From an uncultured beta proteobacterium (GTDB lineage Bacteria; Pseudomonadota; Gammaproteobacteria; Burkholderiales; SG8-41), in NCBI GenBank assembly GCA_903885665.1, contig CAISJL010000077.1, positions 1 to 58,130 on the forward strand: a stretch of 58,130 nt of DNA. Direction: 5' to 3'. Below the pieces are notes generated by a model, which was given only the letters and a program-made list of their open reading frames with translations, had not been told where the DNA came from and did not search any database. This document shows, in pieces, positions 8,721-15,751 of this stretch. The position numbers and the translations under genes were made by a program. Within the stretch, counting starts at the first letter, position 1, and every line of letters begins with the position of its first letter.

Positions 8721-9596
8721 AAAAAAAGTACTGAGCTCTTCATAAACCAAATCAGGCACTTGTTCGGCGGGATAGTGTCCGCAAGGCAAAGGCTTGATGC
8801 GTTCGATATGCGCCGCGTATTGTGGCCATGCGACACGTGGATCATAATATTTTTCGGTATGGCTCTGCTCACCCCAATACACGGCAGTGGGACACTGAAT
8901 CTTGCGCCCGGCGTCAAAGTCTGCGGTATCCATGGCCATATCTACAGTCACTGCTGCCCGATAGTCTTCGCATACACCATGAATATTCTCGGCAGTACAG
9001 ACTCTGGCATATTCTTTGAGTGTTTCCTCTGAGAATCCACCTTTACCAATACCTAGCTTCGTCAACTTCTGCTTAATGTAGTAGTCGTATTTTCCTTCGA
9101 TTAACTTCTCCGGAATATCGTAGGCCTGCGCCATAAAAAACCAATGCGAGGAATTCAATGCCCACTGATAAGTAGCATTCTTCAACATATGGTGAGTGGG
9201 TAAGATATCGAAGCTTGCGAATTTTTTAATCTTCTCAGGGTGGTCTAAGGCCATCCGAAATGCGGTGCGTGCACCACGATCATGACCTGCTACACAAAAC
9301 GTATCAAAACCTAAATGGGCCATCACATCGACTTGATCCTGCCCCATACGACGGAACGAGTAATTACTATGATCGGGTAAACCGCGGGGTTTACTGCTAT
9401 CGCCATAGCCACGCAAATCAGTAACCACCACCGTGAACTCTTCAGCGAGGCGGGGAGCAACTAAATGCCAATGCACATGGGTTAGCGGATTACCATGGAT
9501 GAGCAAAATTGCAGGCCCTTTGCCGCCATAACGCAAATTGATTTTGACCTCGGGATCAGTGGTCTGTACTTGTAAATGTTTAAACCCTTCGAACAC
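8712..9596 (-). CDS. alpha/beta hydrolase, haloacetate (fluoroacetate) dehalogenase-like
   Basis: About 294 aa, alpha/beta-hydrolase fold of the haloacetate dehalogenase/epoxide hydrolase group. Residues characteristic of fluoroacetate dehalogenases are seen at matching spacing: nucleophile Asp106 in GHDRGAR, carboxylate-binding Arg107 and Arg110, Asp130 in SFDILPT, the His151-Trp152 pair in SSHWFF (halide pocket), and His274 in CGHYPAEQ. The frame runs open to 9728, adding a hydrophobic 44-residue extension. GTG 9596 has AAGGAG seven bases upstream and gives MFEGFKHLQV, the usual family start, so I take it. True substrate is unproven; other hydrolases share the fold. Confidence 0.85.
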   Translation of the reverse strand: MFEGFKHLQVQTTDPEVKINLRYGGKGPAILLIHGNPLTHVHWHLVAPRLAEEFTVVVTDLRGYGDSSKPRGLPDHSNYSFRRMGQDQVDVMAHLGFDTFCVAGHDRGARTAFRMALDHPEKIKKFASFDILPTHHMLKNATYQWALNSSHWFFMAQAYDIPEKLIEGKYDYYIKQKLTKLGIGKGGFSEETLKEYARVCTAENIHGVCEDYRAAVTVDMAMDTADFDAGRKIQCPTAVYWGEQSHTEKYYDPRVAWPQYAAHIERIKPLPCGHYPAEQVPDLVYEELSTFFRD

Positions 9597-9950
9597 GGCA
9601 ATACTCCTTTTGTCATAGAACATTACTAAAGTCAGCAAAATAGCGATGCTAACCCAGCTCAATGCCGCAGTGATAGCCCTTGATAAGGACCACATCATGG
9701 TTGGCTCTAGTGCCAGCAAATGCATCAAGCCATGCTAATATTCAACATCTGCTGCTTGACAACCAGACCTGCGCTCAGGGCTACAACAGCTGTAACGCCA
9801 TCTACTAATCAACTAAAAAATCAATTATTACAATAATTTCAATTACTTAAATGATCTACTAGAAATTTTTTCCTGACAGTCATCGATGTTTATCGTTGTT
9901 GCTTGAGAAGCGTATTTTATCTATTACACCCCATAGGGTAGTCGTCCATC
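9597..9950. other. intergenic region between divergent genes
   Basis: About 350 bp between the hydrolase (minus) and the SMP-30-like gene (plus). The minus-strand frame stays open for 44 codons upstream of the preferred GTG start and would encode a hydrophobic stretch, but it has no good ribosome-binding site. The rest is AT-rich, presumably holding two divergent promoters that I could not assign. Confidence 0.4.
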
Positions 9951-10877
9951 ATGTTCAATCCATTCAAACCCTTAGAACACATCACGACTGCGGTCTTCAC
10001 TTCGCTACCTGCAAAGTTTCGCAAACAATCCCGCAGCAGTTGGTCTGATCCCAACCGCCAAAACGCCGAAGTAGCATGCTTTCTTGAAGGCCCGTCCTTT
10101 GATCGCCAAGGTAATTTATACGTCTGCGATATCCCTTTTGGGCGAATTTTTCGTATCGATCCTAAAGGCCAATGGGAACTGATTGTGCAATACGATGGCT
10201 GGCCTAATGGAATGAAATTCCACAAAGATGGTCGCTTGTTTATTTGCGACTATAAAGAAGGTCTGCTGGCCTTAGATGTCAAAACCGGCAAGCTCGAATC
10301 AGTGCTACGCACCGCTTATAGCGAAGGCTTCAAGGGCTTGAACGATCTTCACTTTACAAGCCAAGGCGACCTCTATTTCACCGACCAAGGCCAGACAGGC
10401 ATTACAGATCCAACAGGACGGGTATTTCGACTCAAGGCCAACGGCGAACTCCGGCGCTTAGTCGATAATGCACCCAGCCCCAATGGCATCACCTTATCCA
10501 CGACCGAAAAACAAGTGTATGTCGGCGTTACCCGTTCCAATTCAATTTGGCGTCTGCCACTGATGGTTGATGGTTCGGTCTCTAAAACGGGGGTTGCCAT
10601 TCAGCTCTCTGGCGGGGTTGGTGGACCAGACGGAATTGAAATGGATGCCGAAAACGGCATTTTGGTGTGCCAACTGGGTGTGGGCATCTGGCGCTTTGAC
10701 GCTAACATGCTACCCACTCATTTAGTCCACTCCAAAGATGCTCATCACCAACACCTCACCAATTTGGCGTTTGGCGGCCCTGATCACCAAACGATCTATA
10801 TCACCGAATCACTATCCGGTGATATCCTGATGGCGCATCTGCCGGTCGCCGGCAAAAAACTCTACGGCCAGCAATAA
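9951..10877 (+). CDS. SMP-30/gluconolactonase/LRE-family protein (sugar lactonase-like beta-propeller)
   Basis: 308 aa with the six-bladed beta-propeller pattern of the SMP-30/gluconolactonase family, metal-dependent lactone hydrolases. The four expected metal ligands are visible: Glu46 (FLEGPSF), Asn131 (KGLNDLHF), Asn178 (SPNGIT) and Asp227 (GGPDGIEMD). No signal peptide is apparent, so the protein is probably cytoplasmic. It stands alone, divergent from the hydrolase gene and followed by a dehydrogenase gene 230 bp later. The physiological lactone is unknown; gluconolactone is only the family name. Confidence 0.88.
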   Translation: MFNPFKPLEHITTAVFTSLPAKFRKQSRSSWSDPNRQNAEVACFLEGPSFDRQGNLYVCDIPFGRIFRIDPKGQWELIVQYDGWPNGMKFHKDGRLFICDYKEGLLALDVKTGKLESVLRTAYSEGFKGLNDLHFTSQGDLYFTDQGQTGITDPTGRVFRLKANGELRRLVDNAPSPNGITLSTTEKQVYVGVTRSNSIWRLPLMVDGSVSKTGVAIQLSGGVGGPDGIEMDAENGILVCQLGVGIWRFDANMLPTHLVHSKDAHHQHLTNLAFGGPDHQTIYITESLSGDILMAHLPVAGKKLYGQQ

Positions 10878-10997
10878 ACTAGGCGGCAGCACTTTATGAA
10901 CCCTAAATATCAGCGCTAAATAAACACTTATAAATCAGCTAGTTAACATTAAATGCCAGGCTGGCTCTAGCACCAATCCTAATTTATTAGCCTGAAA

Positions 10998-11025
10998 CTT
11001 TTAATCTAAATCTTTTAATCTAAAT
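10998..11025. repeat. 14-bp perfect tandem duplication in an intergenic region
   Basis: Two perfect adjacent copies of cttttaatctaaat (10998-11011, 11012-11025) in the AT-rich leader of the next gene, about 85 bp before its ATG. Possibly a slippage product; no known operator is recognised. Confidence 0.8.
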
Positions 11026-11109
11026 CACTCAATGTAAATATCTCAACCCGAATTTTTTAATTTCAATTTCTCAGTCTCAACTACTTTAACCACACTTCGG
11101 AACGCACTC

Positions 11110-12165
11110 ATGAAACTACTCGTCCTACCTGGTGATGGCATAGGCCCTGAAATCACCACTGCCACCCTCAACGTGCTCGACCACGCCAGCGCCAAATACA
11201 AACTCGACCTATCATGGGATATTCGAGACATTGGCGAGAAAACACTCCAATCGCACGGCACTACTATGACTGCAGAAGTCATGGAAGCAGCCCGCCAAGC
11301 CACCGGCATTATCTTGGGGCCAGTATCCCATCTACACTATCCCTCTAAAGAAGAAGGCGGCATCAACCCCTCCGGTTGGTTGCGTACCCAGCTTGATCTG
11401 TTTGCCAATATCCGTCCTGCCAAATCGCGTATGGGTGTAGGCCTGACTGGTAAACCAGTAGACCTCGTCATCTTCAGAGAATGCACCGAAGGCTTCTACG
11501 CAGACCGTAATATGTTTATGGGTCGCGGCGAATTTATGCCTACCGAAGACGTCGCAATTGCAGTGCGTAAAGTGACTGCCAAACAATGCCGACGCATTGC
11601 CGAGGTGGCCTACGCTTGGGCTCGTCAACGCCGCAAAAAAGTCACCATCGTACATAAAGCCAATGTCTTTCATATGTCTGATGGATTATTCTTGCGCGAA
11701 GTACGCGCTGTTGCCGCTCAGAACCCGGATATTGCCAGTGATGAAAAAATTGTTGATGCCATGGCCGCATTACTGGTACGTGACCCCAGCCAATTTGACT
11801 GCATTGTGACTGGTAATATGTTTGGCGATATTCTCTCTGACGAAGCTTCAGAAATATCAGGCAGCTTAGGTTTAGCAGGCTCGACCATGACTGGTGACAA
11901 TGCCTGTTGCGCGCAGGCCCAACATGGATCTGCCCCTGACATTGCCGGACAAGATAAGGCTAACCCCGTCTCGCTACTCTTATCGGCAGGGATGTTACTC
12001 GAATGGTTGTCCATCAAGTATCAGCGTCCTGAGTTAAATCAAGCCGCGCAAGCACTTGAGGCTGCTATTGATGCAGCCTTGCAATCACCAAGTACGCGTA
12101 CGGCAGACTTAGGCGGCCAACTCGGCACCCGCGCATTTACACAACATCTCATTAATAATTTATAA
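11110..12165 (+). CDS. isocitrate/isopropylmalate dehydrogenase family protein
   Basis: 351-aa NAD(P)-dependent beta-decarboxylating dehydrogenase. LPGDGIGPEIT opens the protein. Catalytic Tyr130 (ECTEGFYADR), Lys183 (VHKANVFH) and the metal-binding Asp216, Asp240 and Asp244 (TGNMFGDILSDEAS) are present. Arg92, Arg102 and Arg123 can hold the shared malate moiety. The substrate-specificity stretch GGINPSGWLRTQ and EGFYADRNM differ from classical LeuB and Icd and resemble the group annotated as tartrate dehydrogenase or generic isocitrate/isopropylmalate dehydrogenase. There are no leucine-pathway neighbours, so a role in organic-acid catabolism is more likely than leucine synthesis. Confidence 0.87.
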   Translation: MKLLVLPGDGIGPEITTATLNVLDHASAKYKLDLSWDIRDIGEKTLQSHGTTMTAEVMEAARQATGIILGPVSHLHYPSKEEGGINPSGWLRTQLDLFANIRPAKSRMGVGLTGKPVDLVIFRECTEGFYADRNMFMGRGEFMPTEDVAIAVRKVTAKQCRRIAEVAYAWARQRRKKVTIVHKANVFHMSDGLFLREVRAVAAQNPDIASDEKIVDAMAALLVRDPSQFDCIVTGNMFGDILSDEASEISGSLGLAGSTMTGDNACCAQAQHGSAPDIAGQDKANPVSLLLSAGMLLEWLSIKYQRPELNQAAQALEAAIDAALQSPSTRTADLGGQLGTRAFTQHLINNL

Positions 12166-12177
12166 AACTCACTGTTC

Positions 12178-12222
12178 GTAAAAAATCGGGTGATGCCACC
12201 GGTGCATCATCCGATTTTTTAC
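12178..12222 (+). terminator. rho-independent terminator after dehydrogenase gene
   Basis: Long hairpin: GTAAAAAATCGG (12178-12189) pairs with CCGATTTTTTAC (12211-12222) and the inner TGATGC (12191-12196) pairs with GCATCA (12204-12209), with one G-T wobble between. The T-run is inside the stem. It starts 13 bp after the TAA of the preceding gene. Confidence 0.85.
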
Positions 12223-12420
12223 AAGATTTTAGATCTTAACTTCATCAGCGTTCAGATCGCCACATCAAATTACACTACTGGACCGCTAACACCTATTAGC
12301 AGTGCGTAAGGGCCCACAATTAAGCTCCTCAATGCGCATTCATAGCAGGCAGGTTAAATATCAGTACGGTTAAAAGTTGAGACACACTTTCCCAAATCAA
12401 ATCAGTCATCAAAAAACCAA
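12223..12420. other. non-coding spacer between two terminators
   Basis: Together with the flanking hairpins this makes a 320-bp gene-free stretch (12166-12485). I see no coding frame, RNA gene or repeat in the central part. Confidence 0.5.
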
Positions 12421-12450
12421 AAAGGTTAGCAATTTTCATTGCTAACCTTT
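12421..12450. terminator. terminator downstream of tRNA-Arg (bidirectional)
   Basis: Perfect 12-bp stem AAAGGTTAGCAA (12421-12432) / TTGCTAACCTTT (12439-12450) with a 6-nt loop. On the minus strand it lies 36 bp after the tRNA 3' end and is followed by T-rich sequence; on the plus strand it is followed by TGATTTTTTG. Confidence 0.88.
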
Positions 12451-12485
12451 TGATTTTTTGAATTTTATTACTTTTTGTTCGTTGT

Positions 12486-12562
12486 TGGCGCGGCCGGAGG
12501 GATTCGAACCCCCTACCCCTTGGTTCGTAGCCAAGTACTCTATCCAGATGAGCTACGGCCGC
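12486..12562 (-). tRNA. tRNA-Arg (anticodon ACG)
   Basis: 77-nt tRNA with encoded CCA. Read on the minus strand, the acceptor GCGGCCG (from 12562) pairs with CGGCCGC, followed by discriminator G and CCA ending at 12486. The D arm begins GCTC, the anticodon arm is CTTGG-CTACGAA-CCAAG and the T arm carries TTCGAAT. The anticodon ACG (complement of 12526-12528) is normally converted to ICG by TadA and reads CGU/CGC/CGA. No integrase or attachment-site duplication was noticed beside it. Confidence 0.97.
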
Positions 12563-12574
12563 CCAAGACTGCGA

Positions 12575-12583
12575 ATTATAGCA
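12575..12583 (-). promoter_or_regulatory. extended -10 promoter of tRNA-Arg
   Basis: On the minus strand TGCTATAAT is a perfect TATAAT hexamer with the extended-10 TGn element. It ends 12 bp before the mature tRNA 5' end, giving a predicted leader of only a few bases. No good -35 is seen 16-18 bp upstream, which fits an extended -10 promoter. Confidence 0.8.
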
Positions 12584-12714
12584 AAATTCGTCCCTTAGGC
12601 GTATCTCGATGCAATAAACATGAATAAATTCTCATATTCACCTGCACCATCAACAACCAGATCACGCAACAAGTGGTTGATTCAGCCGAAAAATAAGTCA
12701 TGCATAGGTAATAC

Positions 12715-13176
12715 CTATAACAACTTGAGTTGGGCTAGTAACTCGGCACTTTCAGGTATTGAACCTTTGGCGTAAGTATGGGCATAACGCACAATACCGG
12801 CACGATCAATGACGTAAGCTGCGCGTTTGTCGGCACCACGCTCTGCATCAAAAACTCCAAACGCTGAACCCACTGCGCCATGCGGCCAGAAATCCGATAA
12901 TAGTGGGAATGGCACCCCACCTAAATGCGTGGCCCACGCTTTAAGACTGGGCAGTGGATCGATACTAACCTGAAGAATCTCAACCTCAAGTGCTTGAAAA
13001 GCGGCGTAGTTCGCACGGAACCCGTTGACTTGGTTGGTTCAGCCACCGGTAAAGGCAAACGGTAAAAAAGCCACCACTACAGGGCGACCTCGATATTGCG
13101 ACAAGGCAATCGCCTGCTCCTGGTTGTGCGCCCTTAATGAAAAATCAGGTGCTACTGCACCTACTTGAATATCCAT
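12715..13176 (-). CDS. selenocysteine-containing peroxiredoxin (Bcp/AhpE type), TGA at codon 46
   Basis: Thioredoxin-fold peroxidase reducing H2O2 and organic hydroperoxides; 153 residues if TGA is read as Sec. The start ATG 13176 has AAGGAG upstream, giving MDIQVGAVAPDFSL. The active-site segment reads VVVAFLPFAFTGG-[TGA]-TNQ. In Cys homologues this is PFAFTGxCTxE, so TGA (complement of 13039-13041) occupies exactly the peroxidatic cysteine. The frame then stays open through family features (LSDFWPHGAVGSAFGVFD, RAAYVIDRAGIVRY) to TAG at 12715. A hairpin follows the TGA. Gene callers would report only a 66-aa fragment from 12915. A nonsense mutation is the alternative, but position, intact flanks and a second such gene in the window favour Sec. 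Confidence 0.87.
13009..13030 (-). promoter_or_regulatory. candidate bacterial SECIS element in the peroxiredoxin mRNA
   Basis: Immediately 3' of the TGA (complement of 13039-13041) the mRNA can fold ACGG-GUU-CCGU (13025 to 13015), with lower pairs G-C and U-A from 13029/13028 to 13009/13010. The loop begins with G 18 nt after the UGA. A loop G at this distance is what SelB-recognised bacterial SECIS elements show. The stem is short with an internal loop, so this was judged by eye and not by energy calculation. Confidence 0.55.
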
Positions 13177-13629
13177 CTACAGTCTCCTTTAAGTGAGCGC
13201 CATTTAAGTTACTACACTTTAACTCATTACCCCTTAAAACACTCCATACGATCGAAACAATACACCACAAAAAACTAAATATTATTTTTGCTGACGTTCT
13301 TCTTATCTCATAGACAAACAACCGATCAAAGTCCGCCCCAAACTAATCTATAACGATGCTTCTGGAATGTCATCCGAAAGTATTTACCCAGCTAATACCA
13401 CCGATAAAAGCGCGATATAGTGCACTGGCCGGCAAGGCTAGCAACAAAAATTAACTCAAAAAATCAGCGCCCAGAAACATCCAGACAATAACTTCATTGG
13501 AGTGCTCAATATACGCAAACTGCTGCTGACTGCGATAATGAACCATTATCTTATTAACCCAACGCTGAATACATCGCCTAAGTGGTAGTGAACAGCGTAT
13601 AGTCGGACATCACGCTAAGGATACCAATC
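13177..13629. other. 450-bp region without a recognised gene
   Basis: Lies between the Sec-peroxiredoxin start and a plus-strand small ORF. No frame with coding character was found on either strand. An inverted repeat ACGCTG (13562-13567) / CAGCGT (13593-13598) occurs just before the small ORF and may be part of its 5' untranslated region. I see no tRNA-Sec or other RNA gene here. Confidence 0.5.
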
Positions 13630-13785
13630 ATGAACGACGACGCTTACATTTCCAGCTACCAAAAAATTGCTGCTAAATACGAAAACAATCAAACCACGAT
13701 GGAAGATTACTTAGACGCCATCAAGAAACTCAAGGAGTCCTACCTCAAAGGAAAAACCAATTTAACCCTGCCGGTCATTCCTTAA
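13630..13785 (+). CDS. small hypothetical protein, 51 aa, helical
   Basis: Short frame too small for routine listing. ATG 13630 is preceded by AAGGA about eight bases upstream and ends at TAA 13783-13785. The protein starts MNDDAYISSYQKIAAKYEN and is rich in Lys, Tyr, Asp and Glu with an amphipathic helical look (for example MEDYLDAIKKLKESYLKG), then a short TNLTLPVIP tail. There is no signal peptide or cysteine. It is not recognised. It is supported by the ribosome-binding site, the composition and a strong hairpin pair just after the stop. Confidence 0.55.
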   Translation: MNDDAYISSYQKIAAKYENNQTTMEDYLDAIKKLKESYLKGKTNLTLPVIP

Positions 13786-13792
13786 TCTCGTA

Positions 13793-13844
13793 AGCACCAG
13801 CGTCTGATGGTGCTGGCAAGTCTTAGCGCTACACTCTGCGCTAA
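13793..13844 (+). terminator. double hairpin after small ORF
   Basis: Two adjacent inverted repeats: AGCACCA (13793-13799) / TGGTGCT (13808-13814), then TTAGCGC (13823-13829) / GCGCTAA (13838-13844). The second is followed by A-rich, not T-rich, sequence on the plus strand, so classical intrinsic termination is doubtful. Position just after the 51-aa ORF suggests a transcript-end structure. Confidence 0.4.
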
Positions 13845-13913
13845 AAAACATAATAAATTCATAAATTTAGCTGATATTTAGCATACACTTCTACGTTCCA
13901 AATCAAACGCTTA

Positions 13914-14906
13914 TCACTCCAACACCAAGATCGGCTTACCCACCATTTGACGCAACTCTAAGGCCTCATGCGCATCCTCAACTTGATCTAGGGTATAGCG
14001 AGCGGCAATATGAATTTGCAAACTGCCATCGATCAGTGCTGCAAAAATGTCCTTTGCACGGCGCCCAATCTCCTGCGCACTGCGTAAATGATCAGCAAGC
14101 CGTGGCCGAGTCAAAAACAAAGAACCAGACTCACCAAGCTCAAGCGGGTCTAAGTCCCGGACTGAGCCCGAGACATTGCCGTAATTAATGACCAAGCCAC
14201 GATTGCGAGTAGCTCGAAAACTATCACGCAGCGTCACTAAGCCAATCGAATCAAATACCACATCTACCCCGCGCCCTTGGGTGGCCTGCCTAATCACATC
14301 GACAAAACGCCCGCCCTCATAGAGCACTGCTAGGCTTGCACCACGCTGCTCTGCAACCCGTACTTTATCTGGCGTGCTCGTTGTCGCGAATACCTGCGCG
14401 CCCGCACGTGTGGCTAATTGAATTAAGAGCTGTCCAATACCCCCTGAGGCCGCATGTACTAGACAAGTCATACCTGGTTTAAGTTGTGCCACATCATGGG
14501 CTAAATAATGTGCTGTAAAACCATGAAAGACTGCTGCTGCAGCCATCTCTAGCGACAAGCTAGCAGGTACCTTCACTGCTTGCCATGCTGGCACCACCGC
14601 ATATTGTGCGTAACTACCCCATACAATACACCAAGCCACGCGATCACCAACCGCTAAAGTCGTCACTCCCTCGCCCACTGCGACCACCTCGCCTGACCCC
14701 TCCATACCTAATGTACACGGCAGACGCACTGGATAAGTGCGGGATTGCGCGTACTTACCTTGACGCGTATGGATATCCATAAAGTTAATGCCTGAGTAAG
14801 CCATCTTGACTAACACACAACCAGACGCTGGCTGCGGCACAGCGACCGCAACACGTTGCAAGACCTCGGGTCCACCATATTGCTGAATTTGAATTGATTG
14901 CATCAT
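13914..14906 (-). CDS. zinc-independent quinone oxidoreductase, MDR family (Qor-like)
   Basis: About 330-aa medium-chain dehydrogenase/reductase of the NADPH:quinone reductase branch. The N-terminal GroES-like domain carries SGINFMDIHTRQGKY, typical of Qor. The Rossmann domain has VHAASGGIGQLLIQLA (NADPH loop) at about residues 150-165. No structural zinc cysteines are seen. The first in-frame codon is a GTG at 14909, but ATG 14906 with AAGGAA upstream is preferred. It likely reduces quinones or other alpha,beta-unsaturated carbonyls in the cytoplasm. It is a single gene, divergent from the HAD gene at 15038. Confidence 0.9.
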   Translation of the reverse strand: MMQSIQIQQYGGPEVLQRVAVAVPQPASGCVLVKMAYSGINFMDIHTRQGKYAQSRTYPVRLPCTLGMEGSGEVVAVGEGVTTLAVGDRVAWCIVWGSYAQYAVVPAWQAVKVPASLSLEMAAAAVFHGFTAHYLAHDVAQLKPGMTCLVHAASGGIGQLLIQLATRAGAQVFATTSTPDKVRVAEQRGASLAVLYEGGRFVDVIRQATQGRGVDVVFDSIGLVTLRDSFRATRNRGLVINYGNVSGSVRDLDPLELGESGSLFLTRPRLADHLRSAQEIGRRAKDIFAALIDGSLQIHIAARYTLDQVEDAHEALELRQMVGKPILVLE

Positions 14907-15037
14907 CACTCGGTATTTCCTTCAGTTCATCAAGACATGATTATCATTAAAACGCTGCGGCATTCAGATACAGTATATTTACAATCGGATTTACTGATAA
15001 AGTAGCGCTTATTTTAAATGAATATTGAAAGCAAAAA

Positions 15038-15751
15038 ATGATTCAATCCCCAATCAAAGCTCTGACATTTGATACTTTCGGTACTGTTGTTGATTGGCGC
15101 ACCAGCATCATCAACGACCTCTCTCAATATGGTAACGGTCTTGGATTATCTGTAGATTGGGCGCAGTTCGTCGATGAGTGGAAAAATGCCTATAAACCAG
15201 GGATGGATAAAGTGCGTCGAGGCGAATGGCCATGGACCAGTATTGACGACATCTATCGTCGTGCCATGAATGATCTCGCGCCACACTATGGTCTAGACGG
15301 CCTAGATGAGACAGCACTCCACCATATTAACCGGGTATGGTATCGACTATTACCGTGGTCAGATGTAATTCCGGGTCTAAACCGACTCAAGCAAAAATAT
15401 ATCATCTCTACATTATCGAACGGTGATGTTGCCATGCTCACCAACATGGCCAAATATGGCGGACTACCTTGGGATGTAATTCTATGCGGAGAAATTTTCC
15501 ACCATTTTAAACCTGACCCAGAAATCTACTTAGGTGCAATTAAAATGCTTGGCTGTGAGCCCCATGAAGTGATGATGGTTGCTGCCCATAACGATGACCT
15601 TCGCCATGCTCGTAGTCACGGCATGCGTACTGGCTTTGTACTGCGGACTAGCGAATACGGTCCACAGCAAACCACTAATCTTGCGCCTACCGAAGCCTGG
15701 GACGTGATCGCCAACAATTTTGAAGAGCTAGCAACTGCACTAGCTTGCTAA
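15038..15751 (+). CDS. haloacid dehalogenase type II (HAD superfamily) family hydrolase
   Basis: 237-aa HAD-superfamily protein of the type II haloacid dehalogenase group. It has nucleophile Asp12 in FDTFGTVVDW, Ser127-Asn128 in TLSNGD, Lys158 in FKPDPEIY, and a C-terminal AAHNDDLRHAR containing Asp187. Compared with characterised L-2-haloacid dehalogenases, the Ser/Asn of the last motif (SSNxxD) are Ala182/His184, and I see no clear equivalent of the substrate-binding Arg near residue 41. Dehalogenase activity is therefore uncertain; a phosphatase or another HAD hydrolase is possible. The 3' end overlaps the convergent queG gene by 12 bp. Confidence 0.85.
   Translation: MIQSPIKALTFDTFGTVVDWRTSIINDLSQYGNGLGLSVDWAQFVDEWKNAYKPGMDKVRRGEWPWTSIDDIYRRAMNDLAPHYGLDGLDETALHHINRVWYRLLPWSDVIPGLNRLKQKYIISTLSNGDVAMLTNMAKYGGLPWDVILCGEIFHHFKPDPEIYLGAIKMLGCEPHEVMMVAAHNDDLRHARSHGMRTGFVLRTSEYGPQQTTNLAPTEAWDVIANNFEELATALAC

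Noticed and set aside
9597-9728. N-terminal membrane anchor on the haloacetate-dehalogenase-like protein
   Set aside because: The hydrophobic extension depends on a weak upstream start; a strong Shine-Dalgarno site seven bases before GTG 9596 gives the normal family N-terminus.
12230-12420. Possible insertion-sequence end near the tRNA-Arg (sequence around gttgagacacacttt)
   Set aside because: No matching inverted end, target duplication or transposase remnant could be found by eye.
12486-12562. tRNA-Arg as an integration site for a genomic island
   Set aside because: No integrase gene and no direct repeat of the tRNA 3' end were noticed in the window; neighbours on both sides look like ordinary chromosomal genes.
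12735-12920. Frames of 61 and 66 aa on the minus strand inside the peroxiredoxin, and the idea that this is simply a truncated peroxiredoxin pseudogene
   Set aside because: The 66-aa frame is the C-terminal part of a longer frame that is intact from 13176 except for one TGA at the catalytic Cys; the 61-aa frame is an out-of-frame shadow.
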